Shown here in pieces: positions 9,908-19,997 of a stretch of DNA of 64,000 nucleotides. Where the stretch lies: NCBI GenBank assembly GCA_029255685.2, contig CM055312.2, positions 16,268,649 to 16,332,648 of the forward strand. Reading direction: 5' to 3'. The notes under the pieces were generated by a model. That model saw only the letters and a program-made list of their open reading frames with translations. It was not told the origin of the DNA and made no database searches. How positions within the stretch are numbered: the first letter of the stretch is position 1; every line of letters begins with the position of its first letter. Source of the stretch: Silene conica. Taxonomy: Eukaryota; Streptophyta; Magnoliopsida; Caryophyllales; Caryophyllaceae. Made by a program: the position numbers and the translations under genes.

Positions 9908-12763
9908 ATGCGCAGGTCAGTTCAAGGAGAACTCCTACCACTTGACCTCGAAATTGAGAGGACTCTTAGAGAAAGAAGAAAGCAACTTCTAGCAAATCAG
10001 GAAGGAGGTTCACCATCTTCCTTATTTCAAGAAGACTTATTCGAACAACCATCATTACCATCTTCACCAAAAACACCACCTTCACAACCAAATTCACCCA
10101 TCAACCCACTTTCACCAAAATCACCACCTTTCACCTACCTTCCAGTTTTTCCTAAAGAAGAAGAGGATATGGCAGAAGAAGCTACTATTGCCAGTCACTC
10201 CATGCCTCAGGCAAAGGACCTATACAAAGGGTTCACTTTACCTGCAGGTACTGGGAAGCCATTCGAGGCCAAGCCCGCCTACATAACTATGGTTGAAAGA
10301 AACCAATTTGGAGGCTCGGCCAATGAGGATGCTGCTAAGTATATTGAAATCTTCACAGATTACATATGCTCTATAGCACCCCCAGAAGGAGTGACGCAGG
10401 ATCAGATTAAACAGACCATGTTTATCTTCTCCCTTAGGGACTCTGAGAGAGAGTGGTACAGAGATCTAGACCGCACTGCTGCGGGAGTCACAGATTGGAA
10501 CACCTTAGCCTTAGCATTTTACAGGAAATACTATTCTGCATCAAAGACTAATGCTTTGAGGGCGCAGATTACCAATTTCAAGCAAGGTCCCAATGAAGAC
10601 TTTAGCGAGGCGTGGGACAGGTTCAAGAGACTTGTTCGATCCATACCACATCACGGATTCGAACAATGGTTTCTTTGCAACCAGTTCTACAATGGCCTCT
10701 ACGATGACAACAGGGCCTATTTAGATGCTGCAGCTAATGGGAGATTCCAAGATAATTCAGGAGAGACTAAGGGTCTCAAGTTGATAGAAGATGTTGCTGT
10801 GCACCGCGCTGAGCATGGCACTTCCAGAGGAAATCAGAGGAAATCCGAATACAACCTATCAGCAATTGAGGCCTTGACAGCTAAGTTAGAAAAATTTGAG
10901 GCTGCAGGAAAGCTCGATCTAGGGAGTGGAAGCAAGGGAGGAATATACCAAGTAAACGCCGTTCAGGACGGACCCTTTGCTTGTGAGAGGTGTGGTGGAG
11001 AAGGGCATGTGTCAAAATTCTGTACTTCATCCAATGAAACTTGTGCCGCTTTTCAGCACTATCGTGGGAACAATTTCTATGACCCGAATAATAATAATGT
11101 CCATCCCAACTTAAGGTGGACAAGCCAGAATGTTCAAAACCCACAACACATGCAACCTCAGCAAAATTCCACATATTTACCCCCACATAAACAAAATTTC
11201 CAAAAACCACCTTTCAACCCTCAACCACCTTCTAATCCACCACCCAACACAGATGCTCTTATCCAAAATCTTATTGGGTTGGTACAGAAGGAGTCACAGG
11301 CTAGAGAGGCAGGGATGAAGATGTTAGAGTCCCAGATTGCTCAAATAGCGAGCAAGAATGATACTAGGGCTCCGGGTCAGCTTCCAACTAAACCGGACCA
11401 GAAAAAAGAGACTCTAAACATCATCTCTCTGCGAAGTGGAGCTAAAGTGGGGAGCGAGAAAGAAAAACAGGCGAGAAGAAGCGAAGGCGGTCGACCGACC
11501 GAAGATTCTGGTCGACCGACCACAGATCAGGACCCGAAAGTTTTACCTGAACAGGAAACTGGTCGACCGACCACTGAAGCAGAACCCGAAGTTCCCTTTC
11601 GCCCAGATTTGCCGAACAACTTGCGGGATTTTCTTTTCCGGGGTGATAAGACCCCCAGGTTTCTAAAAAGGGCTGCAAATACTGAGTTTTCAGCTGCGCC
11701 TTTCCCAGAAAGACTCGTGCCTTCAAAGGATCAGGTATCTTTTGACAAATTTAAGGATGTGATTCGTTCATTAAATGTTCAAGTCCCGTTTTTAGAATTA
11801 GTTCAACAAGTTCCTTCCGATCTTAAATTTATGAGACAGCTCTTGTCAAGAAAGAGGTCTCTAGAAAAGGTTGAGTCGGTGGCCCTCACTGAAGAGTCAT
11901 CTAGCTTTTTGTCTCATGTCATAGCCCCTCATAAATTGGAAGACCCTGGTAGTTTTTCTGTCCCCTGTAATATAGGAACCTTCCCAGTTAAGAAGGCTTT
12001 GTGCGACTTAGGTGCTAGTATAAATGTCATGCCCCTAAGCGTTGCCTTAAAACTAGGAATGACCGAATTTGCAGTGACCAGTATGACAGTCCAGATGGCA
12101 GATCGCACATCTATAGAACCTATAGGGGTGTTAGAAAACATCCCTGTGCGTATTGACAGGTTCTTCTTCCCAGTTGACTTTGTAGTTTTGGACATCCCAG
12201 AGGATGCCCATATACCTATAATTCTAGGAAGACCTTTCCTTCACACTGCAGGTGCCATTATAGATGTAGGCACTGGGACTCTAACCTTCAAAGTAGGCAA
12301 GCATTCTATTATCTATGGCCTGTCTTATAGGAAAAAGGATGCTATGACCCCCATCACATGTAATGCTATCACTTCTGAGAAGAAGTATGAGGTCATCACT
12401 ACTTCTCCATCTTTATTACCTGTTCCTGTATCTGTTTTTACACCTCCGCCCCAGATTGGGAGCAGTAGGGAGGACACTTCTATTATGACTATTGCAGGAA
12501 CTGGTTTGGGGAAACCCAAAGTGAAGGAAGTCATCATCCAGAGAGGAGGAATGGGATGCCTAAGCTATGAAGAAGATGAGGACCCAGACGTCGTGGATTG
12601 GGAGGAGAAGAAGAAGAGGAGGCAAGCTCAGGAGGAGAGACCGTCGCATATGCTTTGCGACGGCGTAAAGAAGATGTGTTTTGCTACTAAAGCAAAAACC
12701 GTGGAGACTACGGCATGTCGTCAGAAGCCGTGGTCGGATATTTTCCGCATCTTTAGCGGATAG
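9908..12763 (+). CDS. Element C gag-protease polyprotein, 951 aa, intact
   Basis: One uninterrupted frame from the ATG at 9908 to TAG. A Ser/Pro-rich N-terminal segment (about residues 35-80) precedes the capsid-like region with FIFSLRDSEREWYRDLDR (about 175-192), then a CCHC knuckle CERCGGEGHVSKFC (about 358-371), a Pro/Gln/Asn-rich linker and NIISLRSGAKVG (about 500). A palindrome-encoded segment with three GRPT motifs (about 528-555) follows. The aspartic protease has active-site DLGASINVMP (about 700) and ILGRPFLHTAGA (about 770). The last 90 residues are charged and unrecognised. Athila-lineage ORFs normally continue into RT, RNase H and integrase; this one stops after protease. Intactness plus near-identical LTRs suggests recent function as a gag/protease donor or as a trans-mobilised element. 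Confidence 0.93.
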   Translation: MRRSVQGELLPLDLEIERTLRERRKQLLANQEGGSPSSLFQEDLFEQPSLPSSPKTPPSQPNSPINPLSPKSPPFTYLPVFPKEEEDMAEEATIASHSMPQAKDLYKGFTLPAGTGKPFEAKPAYITMVERNQFGGSANEDAAKYIEIFTDYICSIAPPEGVTQDQIKQTMFIFSLRDSEREWYRDLDRTAAGVTDWNTLALAFYRKYYSASKTNALRAQITNFKQGPNEDFSEAWDRFKRLVRSIPHHGFEQWFLCNQFYNGLYDDNRAYLDAAANGRFQDNSGETKGLKLIEDVAVHRAEHGTSRGNQRKSEYNLSAIEALTAKLEKFEAAGKLDLGSGSKGGIYQVNAVQDGPFACERCGGEGHVSKFCTSSNETCAAFQHYRGNNFYDPNNNNVHPNLRWTSQNVQNPQHMQPQQNSTYLPPHKQNFQKPPFNPQPPSNPPPNTDALIQNLIGLVQKESQAREAGMKMLESQIAQIASKNDTRAPGQLPTKPDQKKETLNIISLRSGAKVGSEKEKQARRSEGGRPTEDSGRPTTDQDPKVLPEQETGRPTTEAEPEVPFRPDLPNNLRDFLFRGDKTPRFLKRAANTEFSAAPFPERLVPSKDQVSFDKFKDVIRSLNVQVPFLELVQQVPSDLKFMRQLLSRKRSLEKVESVALTEESSSFLSHVIAPHKLEDPGSFSVPCNIGTFPVKKALCDLGASINVMPLSVALKLGMTEFAVTSMTVQMADRTSIEPIGVLENIPVRIDRFFFPVDFVVLDIPEDAHIPIILGRPFLHTAGAIIDVGTGTLTFKVGKHSIIYGLSYRKKDAMTPITCNAITSEKKYEVITTSPSLLPVPVSVFTPPPQIGSSREDTSIMTIAGTGLGKPKVKEVIIQRGGMGCLSYEEDEDPDVVDWEEKKKRRQAQEERPSHMLCDGVKKMCFATKAKTVETTACRQKPWSDIFRIFSG
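11489..11572 (+). repeat. Palindromic motifs inside the C reading frame (encode GRPT)
   Basis: GGTCGACCGACC at 11489-11500, 11510-11521 and 11561-11572. The first two are 21 bases (seven codons) apart, so the frame is kept and each copy reads Gly-Arg-Pro-Thr. It is the same motif and pitch as in the element's LTR and 3' non-coding DNA, here lying between gag and protease. Confidence 0.92.
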
Positions 12764-12968
12764 TTGTTTTGGTTGCAGTTTTTAAGACAATTTATTTTTG
12801 TTGTGTGAAACTTTTTATTTTGGTTTGCTCGTAGTTTAGATTTTTTTTCCTTTATGTTTAAGTAGTTAAGACTTTAGAATCGTTTTTGGCATCTCGCGCA
12901 TTGTTGGGCGCGCATACTTTCTTGTTTTTCAGATTTTACGAAGAAACGAAGACCTCCAGGACGCAGAG

Positions 12969-13074
12969 GGTCGACCGACCAGAAATATCAGTCGGTCGAC
13001 CAGAGTCGCTGTATCGCTAAAATTTTCCGTGATTCACAGGAGGTCGGTCGACCAGAAACATCAGTCGGTCGACC
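12969..13074. repeat. Two palindrome pairs in C 3' region, 21-base pitch
   Basis: Starts at 12969/12990 and 13042/13063. In the first pair the second copy is in inverted orientation, so the pair can also fold into an 11-base stem. Spacers are AGAAATATC and AGAAACATC. Confidence 0.9.
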
Positions 13075-14102
13075 TACTGTCCGCTGCGGTCTTTCGTTTC
13101 TCTTCCTTGGAAATCGTGAAATTGACTTGGTTACTTGAGTGGCACTGCTGGCCACCAAAACCTCCCAGCTTACGCTGGTTTGGGGAGGTTTTTCTCATGC
13201 GCTTCATAATCCTGTGAGTTCTTTCCAGTTTTTCCTTAGTTTTTATTTCTTTTGCATCTTTCTTTTAAATTTTGAAACCTTTACTTAGGCTAATGCACAA
13301 TGGGGACATTGTGCGGGTTGGTTTGGGGAATGGTTTCGTGTTACATGCATTGCATTTTGTCACACGTTTATTGCATTTCTGTCTTGCATCGTTCTTTTCT
13401 TTATTTTCCTTATATATACAAAAATCCAAAAAAAAAAAATAAAAAAAAAAATTCAAAAATTCCAAAAAATGCACGTTTATTTTAGCATATAGGTCGAGTC
13501 GGAACGAGAGTATTTCAAGGATGATTTTTGCTATCTTACATGTTTATGCCTTTACCTTGCCTTGTCAACTTGTTTTAGTATGAAAGTCTTTTGCATATCT
13601 ACGAGTTTTTGTCAATTTGTATATCTTGAGACTTGACTTATACCTTGGCAACCTACTATACATTCTAAGGTTTAGAGCTTATTTCCTGGTTCCATTCTTA
13701 AACCAGTTGTCTAGGATGTGAGTAGTACTCCCCTTGGAACATGTTACATCAATATGCATAAACATGAACTTGAATTGCTATATACTTGTTTTACTTTCTC
13801 GTTTTGTGAGTCTTGATACGTGCATTTGGGATCCCTTTTCTCGTATTTACCCATAAGCTTCACATAGCCAAAATTGCCTTTTATCTCCCAGAACTACATC
13901 CCATACTTAGCCTACCTTTCCAAGCTAGTATTTGTGGTCTTTGGTTTGACCCTTGAGGTATCTTGGTTTGTAAGCTATCTTAAGCAAAGAGAAAAGAAAA
14001 TAAAGAAAAGAAAGAAAGAAAAGAAAAAGAACAGAAAAATTCAGAAAAAGGAAGAAAGAAAAGAAAAAACGAAAAAAAAATAAAATCAAAACACAGGAAG
14101 TC

Positions 14103-14135
14103 AGTCGACCGACCGCTTTCATAGGTCGGCCGACC
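14103..14135. repeat. Palindrome pair in C 3' region, 21-base pitch
   Basis: AGTCGACCGACC at 14103-14114 and GGTCGGCCGACC at 14124-14135, directly after the purine tract. Again exactly 21 bases apart. Confidence 0.88.
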
Positions 14136-14752
14136 AACTGGCATCATCAGATTCAAAATTTCGTTCCAAAATCCCTTTCTTTTATATGTTATCACTCCCG
14201 TATCTCATTCAAAATATTTGGGAGTCCTTTCTTATATTTAATGTGAGAGTTGTGCCACAAAAAGAGCACTTTTCTTAATATCAAAAGTTGTGAAATATGT
14301 TGATGGAAACCGGTTTTACTAGCTTGGCTACTAACCCCACAAATCCAAAAACATCTTAACCACTTTTACCTTTTACCTCACATATCTTTCATTACCCCAA
14401 TTGCATGTATCTGAGTCACTTAATGGGATTGTTATACAAAGTTGTAGAATTTTTGTTCATGTTAGATTGCAGGCATGTTTTCATGGGTCGAAGTTAGGTG
14501 AGTGTCTCAACAAAATTTCTTCTTTCTATCTTTTACATATACTCACCCTTTGCTTCATGAGTGTCTCGAGCGTACCGCGAGAGTCCATGGTATAAAGTCT
14601 CTATAGTCTTTATGTTTGCAAGTTTGACGACCCTATAACTCGTTTGCATGATTTAAATACTTTCTCATTTTGTACTTGGTATTGGTCTAGGCTGACATGT
14701 AAATTTCGCTCTGAGATTGAAATCGTTCCATTTGTTAGGATCGAGTCTATTT

Positions 14753-14790
14753 CTTGCTTGAGGGCAAGCAAGGGTTTGGTTTGGGGAATT
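14753..14790 (+). promoter_or_regulatory. Element C pre-LTR hairpin and polypurine tract
   Basis: Stem arms CTTGCTTG (14753-14760) and CAAGCAAG (14765-14772) are followed at once by GGTTTGGTTTGGGGAATT, which abuts the 3' LTR at 14791. The purine-rich end primes plus-strand DNA synthesis. Element B has the same hairpin and tract at 19960-19997, and I recall similar sequence in other plant gypsy elements. Confidence 0.8.
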
Positions 14791-16352
14791 TGATACGTGT
14801 CTATTTTATGATGTTTTACATCTATTTTTACACGTATTTGGTCGCTCATTTACTATGTTTTAGCCTTTATTTCCCACAAATCGTGTACTTTCGTATTTTT
14901 ATGCACTTTTGCAGATTTATGCGGAAAAGAGACGATTTAGCACCAAATCCGTATCCTCAAGTCTTTTGCTTAATTAAAGAATAAATGAAAAGTCAACTGG
15001 AGTCAAAGTCAAAGTATTCAAAGACAAAACAAGAAGAAAATAGAAGAAATTCTTCAGGAAGCGGTCGACCGACCGGCAATATAGGTCGACCGACTGACCC
15101 TGCTCTTTATAAAAGTTCAAATCTGAAGAAAAGCCCAAAAAACAGAAGAAGCCCAGAAAGAAGCGGTCGACCGACCCACATAGTAGGTCGACCGACCACA
15201 GCGGAAGCCCAGATGATTCTTTTCGGAAATAAAGGAGAATTAGAGTCTTTAGGAAACTCTTGCTTTTTCTACCTATATAAACTAATCTTGTGATTAGGGT
15301 TAGATATCTTGGAACTATCAAGTTTTATCATCAAGTATCAATTAGCATCTAGTTTATTTAGAAGAATTTTAGTTTTGTAATCTTTCAACAATTCCCAAGC
15401 ATTCAATAAAGTTTGTTTCTTTCTGCCCTAATTCCAATTGTGGTATTACTCTTTTTAATCTAGCTTTTTATTATCGTTCTTATTTTTATTACAATTGTTT
15501 AAGTCAGAATCTCAAGCTTTGTTAGTTCTTGCATGTTTAGATGATTTATCATATTTACCATGTTTATTCCTAAATTTATAATCGTCTTAACAACCATGAG
15601 TAGCTAATTTTCATATGTTAGGATGTAGGGGATGAATATGTGTAGGTAAATAAAATTCGAAAGACCGACTTGTAGCAGGACCAAGGTCGGCCGACTGGAA
15701 TAGCTGGTCGGTCGACCGAGGCCGTGGTCGGCCGACTGGAGTAGCTGGTCGGTCGACCACCCACGTATGTATTCTTATTTCGTCTTTTCTTGTCAATTAT
15801 AATATCCTGCAATGAGACCATAAGGAGACTTGTAGGATGTTAGTAATGACCTACCCAAGATTGAAAGATACGGGAAGGGCATTGGTTTACACCTTAAGAC
15901 GGATAGGTTACTCAAGGCTGAAAGGAATGTGACCTGGGATTTAGGAATCACCCTTATTGTTGACACCCAATAATTGTGAGACCTAGGAACTAATAGCATA
16001 GGCCGAAAGGAGCTATTAGGTAGCATAGACTTAAAAAGATATGTTACACCCCCTTACGCGACTGCAATACATGTTGACCATAGGATTTATTTTACCTTAG
16101 CTATTTATTACCCAAACATCCTAGCATCCCTTTTATTATATTTTATTCTCATCTTTTATTATTTGTTTATTTTAACCTTTGCCTTAGACTTAGTAATCAA
16201 CCAATTCAAACCCCCAAAATTGTTACTTTAAACATTCACATCAAACAATAAACATTCCCCACCTCCTTGTGGTTCGACCCTGACTTTCACTATCTATTGT
16301 TAAAGTTAAGAATTATAAATTTTATCTTTGGTACCCTCAACGACTGGCATCA
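14791..16352 (+). repeat. Element C 3' LTR
   Basis: 1562 bp, same length as the 5' copy, with about 11 substitutions by eye. It ends GGCATCA directly before the ATCAA duplication. Confidence 0.95.
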
Positions 16353-16357
16353 ATCAA

Positions 16358-17880
16358 ATTCCCAACAAAATAATCAACAAATAAGCAAGCTAGAGGCTTT
16401 GATGACACAAGTGGTTGAGACACAAAAGAACATGGCCATCCACATACAAAAGAGTGACCAAGCTAGGGATGCAACCATCAAAATGCTTGAAACCCAAATT
16501 GCTCAACTTGCCACTTCCAATGCTCAAAGACAACAAGGTCAATTCCCACCTCAAGGTGCACAACCTCATGACACCATAAATGTCATCACATTGAGGAGTG
16601 GTACCACTTATGATGAACCCCCAATGCCAAATGTTGATGATGGGGTAGTTGGTAAGAAAAAAGATGGTGGGAACAAGGTTGATAGCTCTAACAAAAGTGA
16701 GGAGTCCCAGAAAGTTAATGAGCCACTAGTGGTGGAAGATGTGGAGGATAAGCCTTCAAAAGTGGATGACAAAGCTAAGGAGCCGGAGAAAATTCAAGTG
16801 CCCTTTCCACATCGTTTGGCACAAGCTCAAAGAGAGACCCGACTCGGTAAGTTCATGGAAATGATGAAGAATCTCAAGGTAACTATCCCTTATCTAGAAC
16901 TTATCACTCAAATACCTTCATATACAAAATTCATGAAGGAGATTTTAACTAAGAAGAGGACTATTGACAATATTGAGACATTGGCCTACACTTCTGAGTG
17001 TGGTGCTTATTTGAAAAACTTGTCCCCTCCTAAGTTAAAAGATCCCGGAAGTTTTTCCATACCATGCACTATAGGAAATTTTCCAATTGATAAAGCTCTA
17101 TGTGACCTTGGTGCAAGTGTAAGTGTAATGCCTTACTCGATATGCGAAAAACTGAATTTAGGAGCTCTTAAGTGTACTAGTGTCACCCTACAAATGGCGG
17201 ACCATTCTATCAAACCCCCCTTGGGTGTTTTGGAGGATGTTCCCGTCAAGGTAGGGAAGTTTTTCATTCCAGTCGACTTTATCGTGCTTGACATTGCCGA
17301 AGATGCGCAAATTCCCATAATCTTGGGTAGACCATTCTTACACACCGCGGGTGCATTAATAGATGTTAAGAATGGTAAGTTGACTCTAGCCGTAGGGGAT
17401 GAGAAGGTGACATATAGTTTGAGTCATGGTCATAAAAGTCCAATGCTAGAGGAATCATGCTATGCTATGAATAATGCTAACCCCTTGTCTCAATCTTTGA
17501 GCAAGGATGTGGAAATTTCATTGAGCTCTTGTGCAGGAAATGGTGAAACCGTGAGCAACGGAAAGAAGGTTTTGGTGGAAGAGGAAGTTCTTGCAAGGTC
17601 CCAACCATTCAAGGAGATGGTGAAGAATCGAAGTCAGAAGGAGCTTATCAAGGATGGTCTCAATGTTGGTGACAAAGTGCTTATGTACAATCCTCGAAAG
17701 AAGGTTGCCCCAGGCCCTTATATCATCCTTAGTGATGACAAGATTGGGTCCTTTGAAGTATTGGCCCAGAGTGGAGAGAAGATCAAAGCTAGTGGCCATT
17801 ATTTGCGGCCTTATCGTGAAGAAACAATGGTCGGAATGGTGGAGGAAGTTTTCTTGAAATTTCTGGATTTTAAAACTTAA
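16358..17880 (+). pseudogene. Element B protease fused to an integrase-C-like tail
   Basis: This is the continuation of B's gag-protease gene beyond element C; the first reliable codons read NSQQNNQQISKLEALMTQ. It contains NVITLRSGTTYDEP, then the aspartic protease with CDLGASVSVMPYSI and ILGRPFLHTAGALIDV (near 17100 and 17320). About 130 codons later the frame reads GLNVGDKVLMYNPRKKVAPG (about 17665-17720) and ends in HYLRPY. That tail resembles the C-terminal end of gypsy integrase (VGDKVLL...LKHY). RT, RNase H and the integrase core are missing between the two, so an internal deletion fused protease to the integrase end in frame. The frame has no stop until TAA at 17878. Confidence 0.8.
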
Positions 17881-19978
17881 AATTTTTGAGACATTTTGTC
17901 TAGCAAGACTTTAAATTGCGCTTCTCGAGAGGCAACCCGAGTCTAGCTAGTTTTTATTTTTTGTTTACTTCTTTTGTTTTAATTTTTAATGCCTTAGAGT
18001 ATGTAAGAAAGGATGCCTAATTGTGATTCTTATTCATTTCTTAGGTGTCTCAGGTTGATGTTTTCTTCGTCTTGCGGAGGAGATAGCTAGCGGTTTTGAA
18101 CCCCAAGATTTTGGGGTTTAAACAAGGATTTCCACCTCATAATCCCTTTAAAAGGGACGAAGAGGAGAGATAGGCCGGATAATACGGCGAGTCCTACCGT
18201 TGTACAAGTGGTACTTCTGGTGTCCAAGAAGGCGGTGGAGCTGATGACGGGGCGACCCGCGATGTTGATGGTCGTGCTACCGATTACCATGCCGCTTCCG
18301 AGTGATTTGCTATCACTCATCCCCTTGTACATACTAGCTTGGGGGAGGCTAGATAGTCTAGTAAGCATCTTTATTTCCCTTGCATTTTCGTTGTTCTCCC
18401 CTTTCCCCATTAAACATTTTGTCTTGCTGGATTATGTGTGAGAACCGTTTCTACGGTTTGATGGTTGTTCCTTGTTCAGCACATTAGGGACAATGTGATG
18501 TTTAGCTTGGGGGAGGGATTTGCATCTTGTTAGAGCATGTTAGTTTAGCTTGCATGTAGTTTCTTCATAAAAAAAAATCAAAAATCCAAAAAGTTGAAAA
18601 ATTGTGTGCTTTCCATGAAATTTTGTGATGCTTGCCCTCACTTTTGCTCCTTGATTTCTCTCTTTCCTTATCCCAATTGTAGCTTTATAGCTATTTGAAT
18701 CACATTTATTGACGGGATTTTTGCAAACATGGGGATGTCTTGACATAGTGGGTGAGGGATGGAATTTGGACGTATTAGGCTTGATCTTGACATGACAACC
18801 TATAAAAATTTGAAAGGTAGAGCCTCCTTAGACCGGTGCATCTATACCCGGTCTCACTTAGGTGTGTGTAGGTCTCCTTGTGGTATGCGTTACATCAAAA
18901 CGCACAAGTATGGTCTTTATTCCATTTCTTATGAGCATTGCATTCATAATTTGTAAGCATTTGAAGCCATTCACATGACTTTGTTGCCCATTTTCACCCT
19001 TATATACATTTTCTCATATCTAGCTACATTTAAACTTGCCTACCTTGTCGAGTTAGTAGCTTTATCATTGGTGTTTGGGTGCTCATTTGGGATATATGGT
19101 CCGTTTTTGTGTCATTGTGAGCTTGGTAAGACGGAATTACTGATTTCCGTGTCTCGTTTTATTCTTGAGTTGAAGAAAGAAGATTGAAAAAAATGAGAAG
19201 TTGAAAAAATGAAGTTGAAACAAAAAAAAGAACAAAAAAATGATGTGAAGAAAAAAGAATTGAAATACAAGAAGAAAAAATTGAAAGAGTTGAGAAATAT
19301 GAGAAAAAAAAGAAGCATGAAATTGAGTTGTTGAAAAGAAAAGAGAAGAAGAGGTTTTGTGATTTAGCTTCCATGTTTTATATCACAAGTATTTGGGAAG
19401 TTTACACTTGAATTGTTATGAAAAGAAGTCAATATGCTACTTTTGACTTCAAGCCTCCTACTTGGGATGGGTTTGGGTTTTGGATTGAGCATCCATGCAT
19501 TCATTGGTTTGTTGCTAGCTTGATTTAGCTCCACTTACCATAATTCATATGTTCCCCTTTCTTACCCATCACCATAGCCTTCCTCTAATCCTTGGCTTCT
19601 TCTTTTTATGCTTGCATTTGATTGTTTTGACTCGTGGACTTGGAATGATCACCATTTTAGATTGCGGGCGCACTCTCATGAGTAGAGTTTAGGAGAGTGT
19701 TACTCATACAAACCTCCTTTTACATATAAATGTGTGCTTGAGTGTACCGCGAGAGTCCATTGTCAATAAGATCATACAAGAGCCGAAAAGTTTGAATAAA
19801 ATCTTTCATGCTACGCCGCCATGCAAATCTCATCCATGTTTTTGCACTATCCTTATGCCCACGTTGTTTTGGGATTATGATTCATTACGCTTGTTAGCTT
19901 ATGTTGGGATTTGCAATTGATGAGATTTGGTGCTCCTTACCTTGTCTTGGTATTGTGTGCTTGCTTGGGACAAGCAAG
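17881..19978 (+). other. Element B 3' non-coding region
   Basis: No credible ORF. Landmarks: hairpin CCCCAAGATTTTGGGG (18101-18116), AGCTTGGGGGAGG sites near 18335 and 18503, hairpin-like GCACATTAGGGACAATGTG (18479-18497), A-rich stretch (18568-18600), purine tract (19165-19357) and GTACCGCGAGAGTCCAT (19744-19760). Order and several sequences match element C's 3' region. Confidence 0.75.
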
Positions 19979-19997
19979 GGTTTAGCTTGGGGGAATT
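19960..19997 (+). promoter_or_regulatory. Element B pre-LTR hairpin and polypurine tract
   Basis: CTTGCTTG (19960-19967) and CAAGCAAG (19971-19978) form a stem with a three-base loop, followed by GGTTTAGCTTGGGGGAATT up to the 3' LTR. Confidence 0.8.

Larger units (their letters stand above)
12764..14772 (+). other. Element C 3' non-coding region
   Basis: About 2 kb with no credible ORF where RT and integrase would be expected. It contains palindrome pairs (12969-13074 and 14103-14135), polypurine-like GGTTTGGGGA sites near 13170 and 13316, a hairpin at 13295-13314 (GCACAATGGGGACATTGTGC), an A-rich stretch (13429-13468), a purine tract (13981-14085) and GTACCGCGAGAGTCCAT (14572-14588), the last shared exactly with element B at 19744-19760. 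It is probably a cis-acting region for RNA processing, packaging or priming (inference). Confidence 0.75.
8223..16352 (+). mobile_element. Element C: complete Athila-like element with intact gag-protease ORF, no RT or integrase
   Basis: Two 1562-bp LTRs (8223-9784, 14791-16352) start TGATACGTGT and end GGCATCA. Target duplication ATCAA is at 8218-8222 and 16353-16357. About 11 mismatches were counted between the LTRs. The 5.0-kb interior has a perfect tRNA-Asp primer site, one long gag-protease ORF (9908-12763), about 2 kb of structured non-coding DNA and a polypurine tract. No RT, RNase H or integrase sequence is present in any frame, so it must rely on an autonomous partner. It inserted in B's gag-protease gene. 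Confidence 0.95.

Noticed and set aside
11130..11318. Overlapping ORFs on both strands within the C gag-protease gene
   Set aside because: Alternative frames of a single long intact ORF.
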